NCBI GenBank assembly: GCA_018127085.1
Contig: CM030721.1
Span: 186,001-250,000, forward strand
Reading direction: 5' to 3'
Source: Pneumocystis sp. 'macacae'
Taxonomy: Eukaryota; Ascomycota; Pneumocystomycetes; Pneumocystales; Pneumocystaceae
Length of the DNA stretch: 64,000 bases
Made by a program: the position numbers and the translations under genes. Numbering within the stretch: position 1 is the first letter of the stretch; every line of letters begins with the position of its first letter. Below, in pieces: positions 43,571 to 56,132 of this stretch. The notes under the pieces were generated by a model. That model was not told where the DNA came from and did no database searches. It saw only the letters and a list, made by a program, of their open reading frames with translations.

Positions 43571-44530
43571 TCATTCAAGATTTTCAGCACTCTGACGAAC
43601 TAATCTTCTCACCTTCTTTTTAAATCCTTGTGCTAAAAAATATCAATTATTTGTAATATATAAAAAATACATACGATCATCTCTCCAATGTTTTGCAGCT
43701 TCGATATTAGCAGGACTGTCAAAATTAGGACTAGAAACTAGTGAAGATTAGCCAATTATAACGTAATTGAATCATATGTAGCTATTATGCTTATAGAAAT
43801 AATACATACGCATAGAAATAACAGAAAGAAGAATAGTTTCAGGTGTATGAACAGCTCTCCATCGCTCTGATGCATCTTCATACCCAAATTTATCTTCTCC
43901 AGGTGGATGGAGAATCGATATACATACAAGACCATCCGCATAAACATTGGGATGATATAACTCGGTGATGAACTAATTAAAAAAAAATTAGCCATTTAGC
44001 TTTTTCCCTTTTTTCAAAAAAAAATCATAAAAATAGATATACATATTGTATTTTTATGAAAATAAACAAAAACTTACCCTCATTTTTGGTGGAAGATGAG
44101 GGTATTCCTTTTTAAAATTATTAGCTCACAGATATATAGAAACTCATTATGTTAAAAACCAAAGGAAATGATAACTGACATTTAAAAAAACCCCCTAAAC
44201 ATTAATATTTTTTATGAAAAAATACTTTTTTACCTTCATAAAGAGTATCTTCAGGACTATTATTAAACATTAAATACACATATTATAATATAATAAAGAT
44301 ACAAACCCAATAATAAGAACTAAAAGGTTTCATGTTAATTCCTTTTTCAAAAAAATATAAAAATACCTTCCCATTCATACACATTATTATCATCTATAAG
44401 CCCTGCAGAAAAACCTTGAATAGGATGTTTTTGGATCTCCTTTTCATTATTCAGAATATAAATAAATTTAATACAAAGATAAAACCTTTAACTGGCGTTT
44501 CAAGATTGTTTCACTTGGATAGTTTACCAT
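43571..44530 (-). CDS. UBC7: Ubc7-type ubiquitin-conjugating enzyme (UBE2G group)
   Basis: An E2 enzyme used in ER-associated degradation. Small exons spell MVNYPSETILKRQLK, EIQKHPIQGFSAGLIDDNNV, LFNNSPEDTLYEG, YFKAKLYFPKEYPHLPP, ELYHPNVYADGLVCISILHP with the active-site Cys, then the acidic insertion PGEDKFGYEDASERW that is special to the Ubc7/Cdc34 type, TPETILLSVISM, SSPNFDSPANIEAAKHWRDD and the end KKKVRRLVRQSAENLE. No long C-terminal tail, so Ubc7 and not Cdc34. The stop is at 43571-43573, the start at 44528-44530. Confidence 0.9.
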
Positions 44531-44806
44531 TATATTACTTCTGGTAGTGCAACGATCACACAAGATTTAAATAAACAAAAAAATAAGATTGAGATAGAAA
44601 AAACATAGAAATTATAGAATTAAAAAAAAATACAATTTTTGACTAAATTAATTTACATACAAATCAATAAAAATCAAGATTTTAATAAGTTATATAAAAG
44701 ATATATCGTTAAAAATAGATTAAAAGATATCGATGTCAAGATGAATGGAAATTATATTTTATTAGTATTCATAACTCTTTTTTACTACGATATAATTAGA
44801 AACACG

Positions 44807-47031
44807 CTATTCTTTTTTGGAGCTCACATCAATTTTAATAGACCCATATATTTTACGTATAAAAAAATAACAAGACAAAAAGCCAATTGTACCTTAAAAT
44901 AATTAGTAAATTAAAGAACAATTTTTCTATATATATATATATAATATACCAGTTAAAACAAAAAATAAAAATGTTAAAAGAAGACTGTATCCTAAATATA
45001 GAATGTGAGAAGTAAAAGAACTTAATCTTATTCTTGAAAACCAAAACAATAAAGAATTGATAAAAACATAAAATGAAGATGCGCCTCCAACAAAAAAAGA
45101 TCTCCACCACCTTTTATATTGATCAATATGCAAAATTAAATATAATTAGAGTTTATACCAATGATAATCTTCTGAACATAATTGCATATACGTCATTAAT
45201 ATAGTTACAGTTGAACATGTCGTAACCTTTTATTATAAATTTTTCTAAAATATATAACTTTAAATATACATACCATAATAGCATAGCAAATAAAAAGAAA
45301 ACCAAACATATAATATATACGACCAAACCAAATACTATTTAAAATAAAATAAAGCTCAACTAAAAGAGTCAACAGTTCTAAAATGAATTATAATAAATTT
45401 ACCAAAAATTGCGCCAAAAGGTAGTATTCCTCCAACAAAAAATGAAGGTAAAAATTTCATATACAAAACCTGAGTTGGGATCTGTCTTGGAATTTGATTT
45501 GTTTTTACTGGATGAATAAAAGGCTGGAAGAATTAGACATTTATACTGATTAATTATTATTTTATGTTCACCCCTGCACGAAATCCACAAAAAGAACCAA
45601 AAACACTTAGTGGTACTGATATAAGAAACCATAAAGCAACAATAACAAACATAGTTTTCAATGGAACTACACCTGATGAACGAGAACCAATTAAAACAAA
45701 ATTAAGAAATGAAAATGTGAGAAAAACAATTCCAGGCACAAAAACAGGTGTAAGTATAAGATTTTTTAACCTATAATATAAGCTTAAAAATAAAACATTA
45801 AACACATACCAAAATTGGCCACCTAGACTTTTATACATGCGTGCAGAAGTGTATCCAGAAAAAAAACCAAAGAAAGTATACAAAACAATCATAAAGGTAC
45901 TTAATGACCCTCTATTAGAAGGAGAAAGAAATCCAAGCATTGCAAAAAAAATAGTTACAAAAGCCATCAAAAATAACTGAACTCCACTTCCCAAAAGGAT
46001 GCTCAATAACATAGGATGACTTGGGATTCGAAAAACATCACCATGAACTAGTTTCCAGCCACTATCTTCTTGTAATTCTTCCTGATCAAAAAAATCGTTA
46101 TTATATCGCATAATATCCCTATGAAGTGTTCTAGCTAAAACAGTTATTACCATCCCAATCAGAAAAAAAACAATTATTGAAGAACTAAAAAGGTTGAACC
46201 AATGAATACGTGGATTATATATATGAAGATATTTGTCCCAACGAGTAGCCCATGTTACATCAGACTCTTTCCAGGAAACATCATACGTATAAGTAATATA
46301 ATTGTTTTGATTTTCATGAAGAACATATGAATGAGTAGCCAAACAGTCGGCCTTTCCATCAGGACCAACTGTGCTTATTCTTGAAGATGGTTTTACAGTT
46401 ACTCCAACAACACGATAAACAGAACTCCGGAGCCTATGGTATTCTATTGTAATATGATAATGATTATTAATTTCAATTGCACCCGTAGACTCAACTACCT
46501 TGCCTAAGGGAAACCCCAAACTATAAATACTTCCAACAGAATCAATATAATTTTCCCCTGCTGCAGGTAAGCCATCAACAAACCAATTAATCCCATAATT
46601 CTCCATAATCCTTTTTATTACAAATTTAGTATCTGAAGCAGGGATACTTGTTGAACACAAAAGTTTACATGACTCATTTTTAGCCATAAAAATCTCAAAA
46701 TCAGATGTAAAAATCCTATCTCCAAAAAGAATACTCCCTAAACTTTCTGACAATGCCTTAGCACCATGTTTATTACAAAAATGAAACCGATTATCATAAT
46801 CTAAATAATATAAGTCATAGACAATTCCTTAAAAGATTATTCACAATCATAAATATAAACATTCTTGTAATACTGAAGAAGAGATCCAGATATAGATCTT
46901 GCTATCGGCCTTAAAGAGTTTACAGTTAAAGAAACCTTCTCTAATTCTTTATAACTCTTTGGTGCAACACCTGGAAGATAAATTGCATATATAGCATTTA
47001 AAAAACATAAAATAACATAAAGAGTATGCAT
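44807..47031 (-). CDS. TM9 superfamily (EMP70/nonaspanin) protein
   Basis: Nonaspanins are Golgi/endosomal membrane proteins involved in sorting. A signal peptide (MHTLYVILCFLNAIYAIYLP) precedes GVAPKSYKELEKVSLTVNSL. The lumenal domain continues LGSILFGDRIFTSDFEI, and nine hydrophobic segments follow with the family landmarks WATRWDKYLHI, GWKLVHGDVFRIPSHPMLLS, SLSTFMIVLYTFFGFFSGYT, ARMYKSLGGQFW and VPLSVFGSFCGFR. The C-terminal exons reach RRSFFVGGASSFYVFINSLL-like sequence and IRKIYGSIKID; here the usual KID end is followed by six more residues before the stop at 44807-44809, which may alter the retrieval signal. Several short introns; the first follows NVYIYDCE. Confidence 0.9.
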
Positions 47032-47317
47032 CCCAAAAATTTAAACACCGTAAATAAATATTCAGCGAATATTTTTGAGTATCTCTTGACTTGTTTTATA
47101 ACTTTTAACTTAATTTTTAACGAGCATCACGATCAGAATTAACAGTTAATCAAAATAAAGATGATCAATTTATTTTTAAAACAAACATAATAAGAGAAAA
47201 TACAAAATAAAACACTTTTTAACACGTTTGTATTTTGTTATATTATTTAAGATACTGGCTTAAAATTTTGATTTTTAATTAAGATAAAAAAGATTTATAA
47301 AATCAATTTAATAAAAA

Positions 47318-48913
47318 ATGATTATTGATGACTTTTTCAATACACTTTCTTACTTTTATAATGAAAATAATGGAAATGGACTCCTGAGTCTTTTTATTTT
47401 TGATGGTTCAAGCGTAGCAATTAATCTTCTACAAAAAGAATTGCAGCAAGTTTATTTTTTTATGTTAGACTGTATTTTATATAATGATTATAGTTAGGAG
47501 CAATTGATCTTTCGCAAGAATGTCAAAGAAGATACGGAAAATTAAAGAATTTTTCGGAATTTGTAATAGCATACTTGGATTTTCTAAAAAATGATGGGTT
47601 TTCTGATCTTGAATCGTTTTATAAATTATATTCGCATGTTTTTTTGTAAGTATATTAAAAGATATCCATTTTTAATTCTTATGAGACAGACAATTTATTA
47701 ATGTCTTTTCACATGTTAATGCTACATGGCTTACTCCTCTTGTAAAATATATGTCTTCAATTCTCACTAAATTATCAATTCGACTTGATGAATTAACACA
47801 TAATTCTCATCAAAGCGCAACAAATGAATCTTCTAGAGCGATCTTTAGGTCGTTTAACATCATTTTGAGTGATCGGTAAATTTTTTTCAATTTTATGAAA
47901 TATACATTAATTGAAATAGACATCCTCTTCCAGATTCTAAAAAAGCGGCAGCACTATATATTGCAAATCTTTTACTTCGTCTATATTTTAAAGTATTTTT
48001 TATTTATAACTTGAATATATATTGATATATATTGATATATATAGCTTAATCAAACACGTCTTTGTCAAACAATTAGTGCTAATATTACTTCATCAGGCAT
48101 AGAGTTTAGTTCTTATCCTATATCAGAAAGAATAGAATTTAGCTACTACCTTGGTAGATATAATTTATACCAACAACAAATTTCGAGAGCTCGAGGACAT
48201 CTTTTATTTGCATTTGATAATTGTCTTTCAATAAGTTATAAAAATAAACGGTTAGTTTAATAATTTAATACTGAATATCATATCTAAAAAATAAAGGCTA
48301 ATTTTAATATACCTTACAACTGCGTCTATTATATTAGGGATATTTCCTTCATCTGAACTTCTTTCAAAATACAATCTTTCTCAGTATTTTTCACCTATAA
48401 TATCCAGTTTAATTAAGGGGGACCACAGAAGATTCTCTGAACATATAAATGATAATTTTATGCGTTCTTGGTTACTGAAAAAACATATATTTTTAATAAT
48501 TCGTGACCACTGTGAAATTCTTCTATGGAGAAGTTTATTTCGTAGATCGTATATACCATATTTTTCATTTATTTGTTAATAATATAAAAAGGTTTTTAAT
48601 AACTCGTGATCCTTCACAAAAACCTCCACGCATTAAACTTAAAGACTTGCTAATAGCCGCGAAATGGGCTAAAAATGACGATACATATGATTTGTTGGAT
48701 GTCGAATGTGTTTGTATCTCATTATTGGACCAAGTTTGTTCTTTTTACATCATATGTCATTTTAATATTATATAGAATTACTTACAAGCATATATTTTAC
48801 ATGCTTCTAAACTTCTTGTTCTTAAACGTGATGACACTCATGGTTTCCAAAAAATTAGTAATGTTAAAGCTTTGCAAGCAGCACATGATGATGATGTGAC
48901 TTTTGGTTGGTAA
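47318..48913 (+). CDS. PCI-domain protein of the Csn12/Thp1/PCID2 family
   Basis: Members act in TREX-2 mRNA export or associate with the signalosome. The start MIIDDFFNTLSYFYNENNG is joined by an intron after the LQQ segment to GAIDLSQECQRRYGK. Downstream exons give FINVFSHVNATWLTPLVKYM, DSKKAAALYIANLLLRLYFK, EFSYYLGRYNLYQQQISRAR, HLLFAFDNCLS, the PCI region LLSKYNLSQYFSPIISSLI, KGDHRRFSEHINDN, IIRDHCEILLWRSLFRRSYI and the end HDDDVTFGW. About eight short introns. The fold is clear; I cannot tell the export (PCID2) from the Csn12 branch by eye. Confidence 0.82.
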
Positions 48914-49389
48914 AATTTAGAAAAAATAATATTAATGTGTTAATACATCTATTTTCATTAATTTACTTAATATCATATTAATATACATATTAAAATCTTC
49001 ATAAAATTATTTTAATTATATCATAAAATTTAGGAAAAAAATCAAAATATCTATAAAATATAATTTCACAATATTGGTAATACAAATTTGTAAAAAAAAC
49101 TTTATAATTTTATTAAATAATTCTCTAAATATTTTGAAAATTCAGTATAAAACATATTATTGAAAAAAATATATAAAATAAATAAAATTTTATACCTGAA
49201 TAAAATAAGTTGAAGGCAATTAAGATCACAGATAAAAAAATTATCAAAAATATCTAAATTGACCAGTTCTTAAAGAAATTGAAAATAACATAAAAAGTAA
49301 TTATAAAAATCATTATTTAAATGAACATGAGTTTTTCAGACTATTGATACTATTCTATAAATTTTGCTTTTCTAGAATATTAAAGTGTA
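48914..49389. other. Convergent AT-rich spacer
   Basis: 476 bp between two convergent genes. It is A/T-rich with no recognisable feature. Confidence 0.55.
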
Positions 49390-51612
49390 CTAAGAATCCG
49401 AGGTTTTTTTAGGCACACCATTTACTTTTTCCTGAGCCAATTTTTTTTCATAATTCTGTTTTTTTTCTTGACTCTGTTGTAAAGCTTCAGCTTCCAATTT
49501 TTCAATTTCTTTCTTTGCTTTTTCAATCCGTTCAGCCACTGTCTTTTCTTGGTTATCCTTGTACCATTTCACTTTTTCTTTTAAATCTTGAATACAAGAG
49601 GGAATTTGAGAGTGATTGAGCGGAGGATTCACACTAACAAAAGAAAATTGCTGTAAAATATGCATATCAATATTAAAGTTAGTAACTGAATTATCATCAA
49701 CTGGCGTAAACGTTTTTTTATTACGTTTATTTATTTTGCTTTTTTTTTCAATACCATGAATGAAATAATCATCGCGTTCAGCCTTTGATTTCAAAACAAC
49801 AGCAGTATCGACATCTGTTTCTACAACTGTACGAACATTCAGTTCTGGAAGATTTACATTTTCATGTGTCTGTGTTTCTAAAAGTTCAGCAGATGGATCC
49901 AAAAAACGAATTAACTAACACTATATTAGAACTTATCTATATGCGAACAATGATCTACATTTTCACATGTAATAATCTCCTCGATAAATGCAGGCTGACT
50001 TGCTTCTTCAAGCATCTTATTAGCTAATTGCTTACGTTTCTCTTTATTATATTCTTCTTGTTGTTGACGCCGACGTTCCCATTGCTTCTGTTTTTCTTCT
50101 TTTTCAAACTTATGAAACTTGCGTAAGTCCGAATAATAATTATCTTGAAGATTCTTTTTCTTCTCATATGCTTCAATTCTTTTCTGATTCAATTTATTTC
50201 GTTCTTCATAAAGACTTTTTTGAAACTTATGAACATTTTCTTGTTCCTGACGTAATACAGTCTGTTCTGTTTTAAGTTTATCATATTGTTCTGATAAAGC
50301 TTTAGAGACAGGATCTTCAAGATGCTTTTTAATTTCATTCAAACGTTTTTTGTCAGAATCAATTGCCGATTGCTGAAACATGAGACTTGAAAACGATTTG
50401 CGAAGACGCTTCATTGTTGAAATCTCTGATAAACACTTTTTTTCATCAACTAATTTCAACACACCCGAATCAACTGCTTGCTCCAATTCCCTAAAAATAT
50501 TAATAATGGCTATAAACAATAAAAACAGTCTACAAAATCCGTTGATCCAACTCATCAATTGTTTTAAATGGCAATCGCTTCTTGGTTAACTGCATTTCCG
50601 AAATCTACATTCCATTATTAGTATCATTATTAAACAAAGCTATTAACGCAACGTAAGCACAAGATAAAAAAAATAAAAACATCACACATAGTATGAAAAC
50701 TGCTCAGTAATTTAAGTCTACTGTGCATATCTTCATTAAACATTTTAAAGCTATATTGAATTAACAAAACAGAACACCTAAATCTATATTTGTCTCTTAA
50801 ATTAAACTGTGCTTCTTGTTACGTTTAAAACACAGAACCTTCATTTTCATTGCTTCTTCAAGCTGTTTAACTTGATCCATTGTCTTCTGTTTACTCTGCT
50901 TAAACTGCGCTTGTTGCACACGAATCTCATACATTTCATGACGAATACGTTGAGATCGTTCATGTGCCCCCCCACGTTCATGAGATTTTTCCGTGCGCAT
51001 TCGAAGATCATCCTATACACCCATTGTCAGTCCAAGCTTCTTCAAACTTAAAAACGAAGCTGCAATAATATAACCAAAAACATTAATAGAAATAAAATTG
51101 CATAATCAAAATAAAAAACTACAGTATTACTAATAAAAATAAAGCGAATCCAATATTTAAAATAAAGTCGAGGAAAGATTAAGATTAAAATTGAGTTGAT
51201 GAAATATTGAATGTAGTCCTAAGCAACATTAAATCTAAAACATCTAGTCCTTCAATATTTCATCATTATTTTTGCACCAAAACACATTCCCTATAGTTCT
51301 ATCAACACTTAATCACCGTTTAGTCAATACTAAAAGCGCATTATAGAACATTTCAAATCTTAAACAATACTTGCTCTAATTTTATTACAAGTTTACCATT
51401 TCGAAACATAAATTCCTAGCTTTAATATGCAATAAGAAGCTCAAAAATGATTTAAAAATAAACCAAGAATAGACAACTTCGTCTGTTTGATATTAACTAA
51501 CCATTTTTTTAGTCAAACTTTGAAGTTCAGCATCAACTTGTGCGAGAGCAAGCTTAAACGCTGCTTCATCTGGCCGAGTCGGCCTCTTCGCCACTTTTGC
51601 TTCCTCCTGCAT
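49390..51612 (-). CDS. BFR1: Bfr1, polysome/mRNP-associated nuclear segregation protein
   Basis: A long coiled-coil protein bound to mRNPs and polysomes at the ER. The start MQEEAKVAKRPTRPDEAAF (ATG at 51610-51612) continues LALAQVDAELQSLTKKM. A 489-bp intron then leads to DDLRMRTEKSHERGGAHERS and QVKQLEEAMKMK. Later exons carry the family core: RELEQAVDSGVLKLVDEKKC, LSEISTMKRLRKSFSSLMFQ, IDSDKKRLNEIKKHLEDPVS, KALSEQYDKLK, then a long Glu/Gln/Lys-rich coil and a C-terminal exon IQDLKEKVKWYKDNQEKTVA. The stop is near 49390. The core is strongly conserved; N-terminal boundaries rest on my splice reading. Confidence 0.88.
51013..51501 (-). other. Unusually long (489 bp) intron in BFR1
   Basis: The donor ATG|GTTAGT at 51501 and acceptor GTATAG at 51013 join LTKKM to DDLRMRTEK in phase 0. 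Nearly every other intron in the window is 38-50 bp. The intron carries a 15-bp perfect inverted repeat but no ORF of note. Confidence 0.7.
51197..51265. repeat. 15-bp perfect inverted repeat in the BFR1 intron
   Basis: TGATGAAATATTGAA at 51197-51211 and its exact reverse complement at 51251-51265 flank a 39-nt loop. The RNA would form a stable hairpin in an AT-rich intron. AGGACTA occurs near both arms (minus strand), extending the symmetry partly. Confidence 0.8.
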
Positions 51613-53177
51613 CAAGAAACAAAATCAAATACACTCTCCAAATGTTCAATAACCAAGAATTAAGAGTGCACTTAGGTCTACTCAAAGAATGTACCTAAAA
51701 TTAAACGTAAGAGATACTTTATAAAACACTATGAGTTGAGGCAAACAACTCCTCTCAATATCCAATTTTAATGTTGCACTTAACGCCTAACTTAACGCCG
51801 TATTTAAAACTAAGCCTTATCCTCCGTTTATACAAAAATCAACAGAGAAACAACAGATATAAATAAAGCTAAAAGCTAAATACAAATCCCTGCTAATTCT
51901 TTATTTAATCAATAATATTTTTAATTGTTATTCAGTTTTTATACCAATCAATATTTTTCTTAAAATTTCACTATTCACCAGTCAACTCTTAACCTTTTAT
52001 CTTATTTTAAGATATATATATCTATTCTATTTATTAATATATAAAGATCCATGTTATTTCTCTCAAATACTCACATCTGGAACTTTTTAAACTTCTGTTA
52101 ATTTTACACCAAAAAATGCTTAAAATTTCTCCGTTTTTTGTGCTTTCAAAAGATCCCTTAAAAACACTTCTCAATTAAAAGAACAATGTTTTAAAGCCCG
52201 TTCAGCACTTAAAACTCTAATTTGCCACGTTATTTATCTACTATTTTACACTTGAAAATCTTAATTTACCGTCAATCAAAAAATTTCCTGCACACAACGT
52301 TGTGCGAAGAACGACGCTAAGCATAAACATTACATTAATTGTTAAATTAACACATAATTATAGTCTTTACAATCATTAAATATTCTTTAAACTTCAATTA
52401 ATTTCTTAAGCAATAATTTTGGTCTTAGTAAATGTTAATTAAATTTAAAAACTTAAGAATATCACTTAAGAATAACAAAAAACAGTATTAAAAATGAGTA
52501 TTTTGTTGATAAATTAAGAAAAAAGGAATCGTTAACTATATTTTTATTTTTGAACATAAAAACAAAATGTATTAATATTTTATAACTATATTTTGAGATT
52601 CTACTATTCAATCAAAGATATAGCTTATAAGCTAAATATTAAAAAAGGTTGAAGTATATCCTAAAGAAGTTTAATTCTTCTCTATGTTTCATTGAAGACT
52701 AAGCAGAGAAGAGAATATAAAATATGAAAAACAGAAAAAAATTTCAAATATGAAATATAATATTAAACAAAAAGAGTTTTAAACAAAATTTTAAATATAA
52801 TTAATATACTATTGATACGAAAGGCATGTTAGGATAAAAACATATTTGGATTTAGAAAAATATCACAACAGGTATTAGGAGATATGGTAAAACTACAAAA
52901 AGTATAGAAAGACTAATATAGAATGTTTAACAGATACAAAGTAACTAACAAAGTCAATACATTGAAAAAACAGTAACTAGCTTTCAAATTATGTATAAAA
53001 ACAATTTCCAACCTGAAAAATAAAAGAACATAGTTTAATACTCAGATAAAATTTAAAAGCAATCAAAAAGTATTCAATATGCACATGAAAATGCTCTAAA
53101 TTTGTGCTTCTATTGTTTAACCTTACTAAAATACTAAATCATAGTCCAACAATATATTACAACTGCTTAACTTTCAA
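51613..53177. other. Long spacer upstream of BFR1
   Basis: 1,565 bp between two minus-strand genes. It is less extremely AT-rich at 51.6-52.3 kb, which could mark a long 5' UTR or transcribed leader for BFR1. I found no ORF with family resemblance and no RNA gene. Confidence 0.5.
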
Positions 53178-55675
53178 CTAATATACCTCCTTAAGCTTAG
53201 AGGGTGATCTGGATGCATGCATCTCTTTGTTAAGTTCGCGCCAAATACGCTTTGCTTCATCATCAGCTTGAGAACCCTCTTTACGATGAAGACTGCGTGC
53301 ATTGCCTTGAGGAAGTGTAACTGAGCTATAACTACTCGACTCGCGTAATACAACAGGGTCGAGGCTCCGTCGTCGTGTAGGTTTTCCTTGTTTTAGTGCA
53401 GAAAGGCTTGTTGAATATTCAATTGTTGTTGTTGTCTTTGTGATATGTGATCGTGTTCTTGCAAGCGATAAGTTTCGTGATGATTTGGGTGTTTCCATTT
53501 TTACAATTGAATTTACAGAGTGATCCTTTAAAACAGGCCTATGTGGGCTACAACTATCAACAGAAACATCATTAACTCTAAAAAATGTCAGTGAAACTCC
53601 AGATAAATATCAAAGCATTAAGCAAATATCAGACAAACGTTAAACAAATATTAAACATAGAAAAGACATTAAGTAAACGCAGAATGAGGCTGGAATAACA
53701 TTTCTCAGTAGAAACATACCTTTGTGGTGACTTCCATAGTTCTTTCGAAACATGTGTAGGTGAAATTTTTGGTGAAGTGCGTAATGGTGCAATTTTAGAG
53801 CATCGCTCATGAGAAGGTGGGCTTATACATGTATATGTTCGACGTGGAGTCATTTGAACTGTTCTTGAGCGAATTTTTAATCGTTGAAAATAAAGTTCAT
53901 TTTTTAACTCGCAGACTTCTTCCGGTCTCCATACTTCATCAACAACTATTTCATCTATTTTCCCAAGGGCAATATCAATTAGACTAGCTGCTGCTTTTGT
54001 ACGTCCTCGACTAATCATTTCATGAGCATTGACAATTCCCTCTAGCGCATATTGACGTAAAAGTGCTAAAAGAACTGTTGGATTACGAGTTCTTAAAGTT
54101 TCTTTAGAACATTCTGAATGACTTAATCGTTTAACAGTAGCGTATCTTGTATTTAATCGTAATAATGTCGATGTTGAAAAACATGGATGTTTATAAGATA
54201 TTTTACATGAAGCAATATTTGCTGGAAAAGCCTTTATCATGCTTTCAAGCTCAGAAGCAAGGGCTTCTGTCGAAACAACAAAAGAGTCAGACCCAGAAAA
54301 ACTAGGTGAAAGCGGTACGTTTAGTGTAATAAAAAAAGACCGTTCTTCAAATGGTGTTAACTTCTCTTTAAAATATATAAATAAATATAAATATAAAAAA
54401 CAAAAATACTCACCAATAATTAATTCAAGTTTATTGTCGTGTTTAGAAACACTATCTGCATCATAATATGCATTTCTATCACCTCTCATCTCACAAATAC
54501 TTACACCTTCCAAACCAGTAACATTAATTTTAATATTAGACAAACTAGCCATGCAAGCGCCAGCTGCACACAGCCTTAGGAAATTCTTAACCTTTCTGAT
54601 TTCATTAACAGAGATATAACATCCCCCTTCTGCTCCTAAACTTGCCAAATGACGTAAATGAGTCGGGTCGGGGCAAGGACCAACTCCAAATGTATGTATT
54701 AAAACATTATATCGCTTAGCCTGACAAGAAATGTAGTTTATTTTTTCACTCGATACTGAAGTTTCATAACCATCTGAAATAACGATAATATGCCCCAGTC
54801 TTCCATGTCTTTTGTTTTTTGTAAGAATATCGAGAGCTTTATTTATTCCATCATCAGAATAACAACTATAAATTCCTTTCATTTCTTTCAATCTTTCCCC
54901 TAAATTAGCCTGAACAGCAGCTTTATGAAGATTATCACACGTATGAAGAGCAAAAATCTTATTTTTATCATCAGGGAGAGTTGTAAGTATACACAGCCTA
55001 TCCATGGGCTGAAGATCATATAGAAGTGTAAATATTATTTCCTTCGCAACAGAAAGTTTATTCCCATGAGCCATAGATTCAGACATATCTAAACAAATAG
55101 CAACATCAAGCAAATATATCTGGGGTAAATCGATCGTATCCTGATACTGCGATAATATATTAACATACATTATAACCTCTTCCTCCGTATTTTTGAGTGT
55201 ATCATAATCTGTAAAAACTTCAAAATCAATACCAAAAATAGCTGGATGTGACGGAACATCTAATATTTTTCGTGATGAAGAAAAGTCTACCTGTGATGGC
55301 TTAGATACATGTTGTTGCTCCAAAGGCATCGTTGGATTCCTAAAAGACATACTTTTTTGCCGTGCATTTGCAAATAATTTTTGAAACATATTTTCCTGTT
55401 TTTTACTCCCACAACTGGTGGCCATATTAACTGAGCCTAAACACTTAGGACACATAGACTTCTATTTATATAAATACACGAAAAACACACGAAATATCTC
55501 AAAATACCTGCCGATAACACTCCTCATGTCCGATATGCCCACATCCCGGATCAAAAGGAGACGAAAGTGCATCGATAGGCCGGTAACAAACAACACAAAA
55601 AATTGGCTTTGAATAATTAGACCGTACTGAATATTCACTTTGTCGTCGCTGCAAGTCGTGCTTTCGCAGCGACAT
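53178..55675 (-). CDS. RING-like and von Willebrand A domain protein
   Basis: The start MSLRKHDLQRRQSEYSVRSN precedes a RING-like Cys/His pattern (FCVVCYRPID, GCGHIGHEEC, then after an intron CPKCLGS). A VWA domain follows with the metal-site DVAICLDMSESM and KRHGRLGHIIVISDGYETSV, then a Vwaint-like region (SFFITLNVPLSPSFS, NTRYATVKRL, ALLRQYALEGIVNAHEMISR, AASLIDIALGKIDEIV). An in-frame 48-bp intron sits near 54363-54412. An intron of about 137 bp after KSPQR leads to the last exon, a basic Ser-rich tail with DDEAKRIWRELNKEMHASR. The ORF at 53178-53498 is thus this gene's end. Fungal relatives share this layout; an E3 ligase role is inferred from the RING. Confidence 0.8.
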
Positions 55676-56132
55676 ACTCGGTATAAAAAAGCAACCTATC
55701 TCGAATAATTTAATCTTTGAAATATTAAATAATCTATCTTCATTGATAATCTGTCGATAACGATATCACCTTTAAACTTATTTGCCCTAACCCTAAAAAT
55801 ATATTTAGCTTAAGCAATGAGATAAAACAGATGTTTATGTATATATTTTAAAGAATATTACAAAACATAGTTTTTACGTATTCTTAGAAAAAATTAAGTG
55901 TAAAATGAGATTAAAGAAATCCAAAAATAATCATTGGTCGATAGTATTGAGTATAAGATATTGATAAATAATATAATTGTTGAAAAATAGTATTTTATTA
56001 ATACATTATGTATTTAGTAGCTGGAAAATAGTGTTCAAGGTGTCTTTTCAAGTGTTAACATACAAAAACCGAAATAAATCTCTATATAGATAGTTTATAG
56101 ATAAAACATTTAAAGAGTATATGTTGTTAAGG
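55676..56132. other. AT-rich spacer
   Basis: 457 bp between the start of the RING-VWA gene and the stop of the Msg gene. It is A/T-rich with no recognisable feature. It marks the border between housekeeping and surface-protein genes. Confidence 0.55.

Noticed and set aside
44639..44902. Plus-strand 87-aa ORF
   Set aside because: Low-complexity AT-rich frame antisense to the end of the TM9SF gene.
51197..51265. C/D-box snoRNA in the BFR1 intron
   Set aside because: A TGATGA box is present but no convincing CTGA D box at the right distance, so only the hairpin is reported.
53178..53498. Separate 106-aa Ser-rich gene
   Set aside because: It joins in frame to the RING-VWA gene through an intron of about 137 bp after KSPQR.
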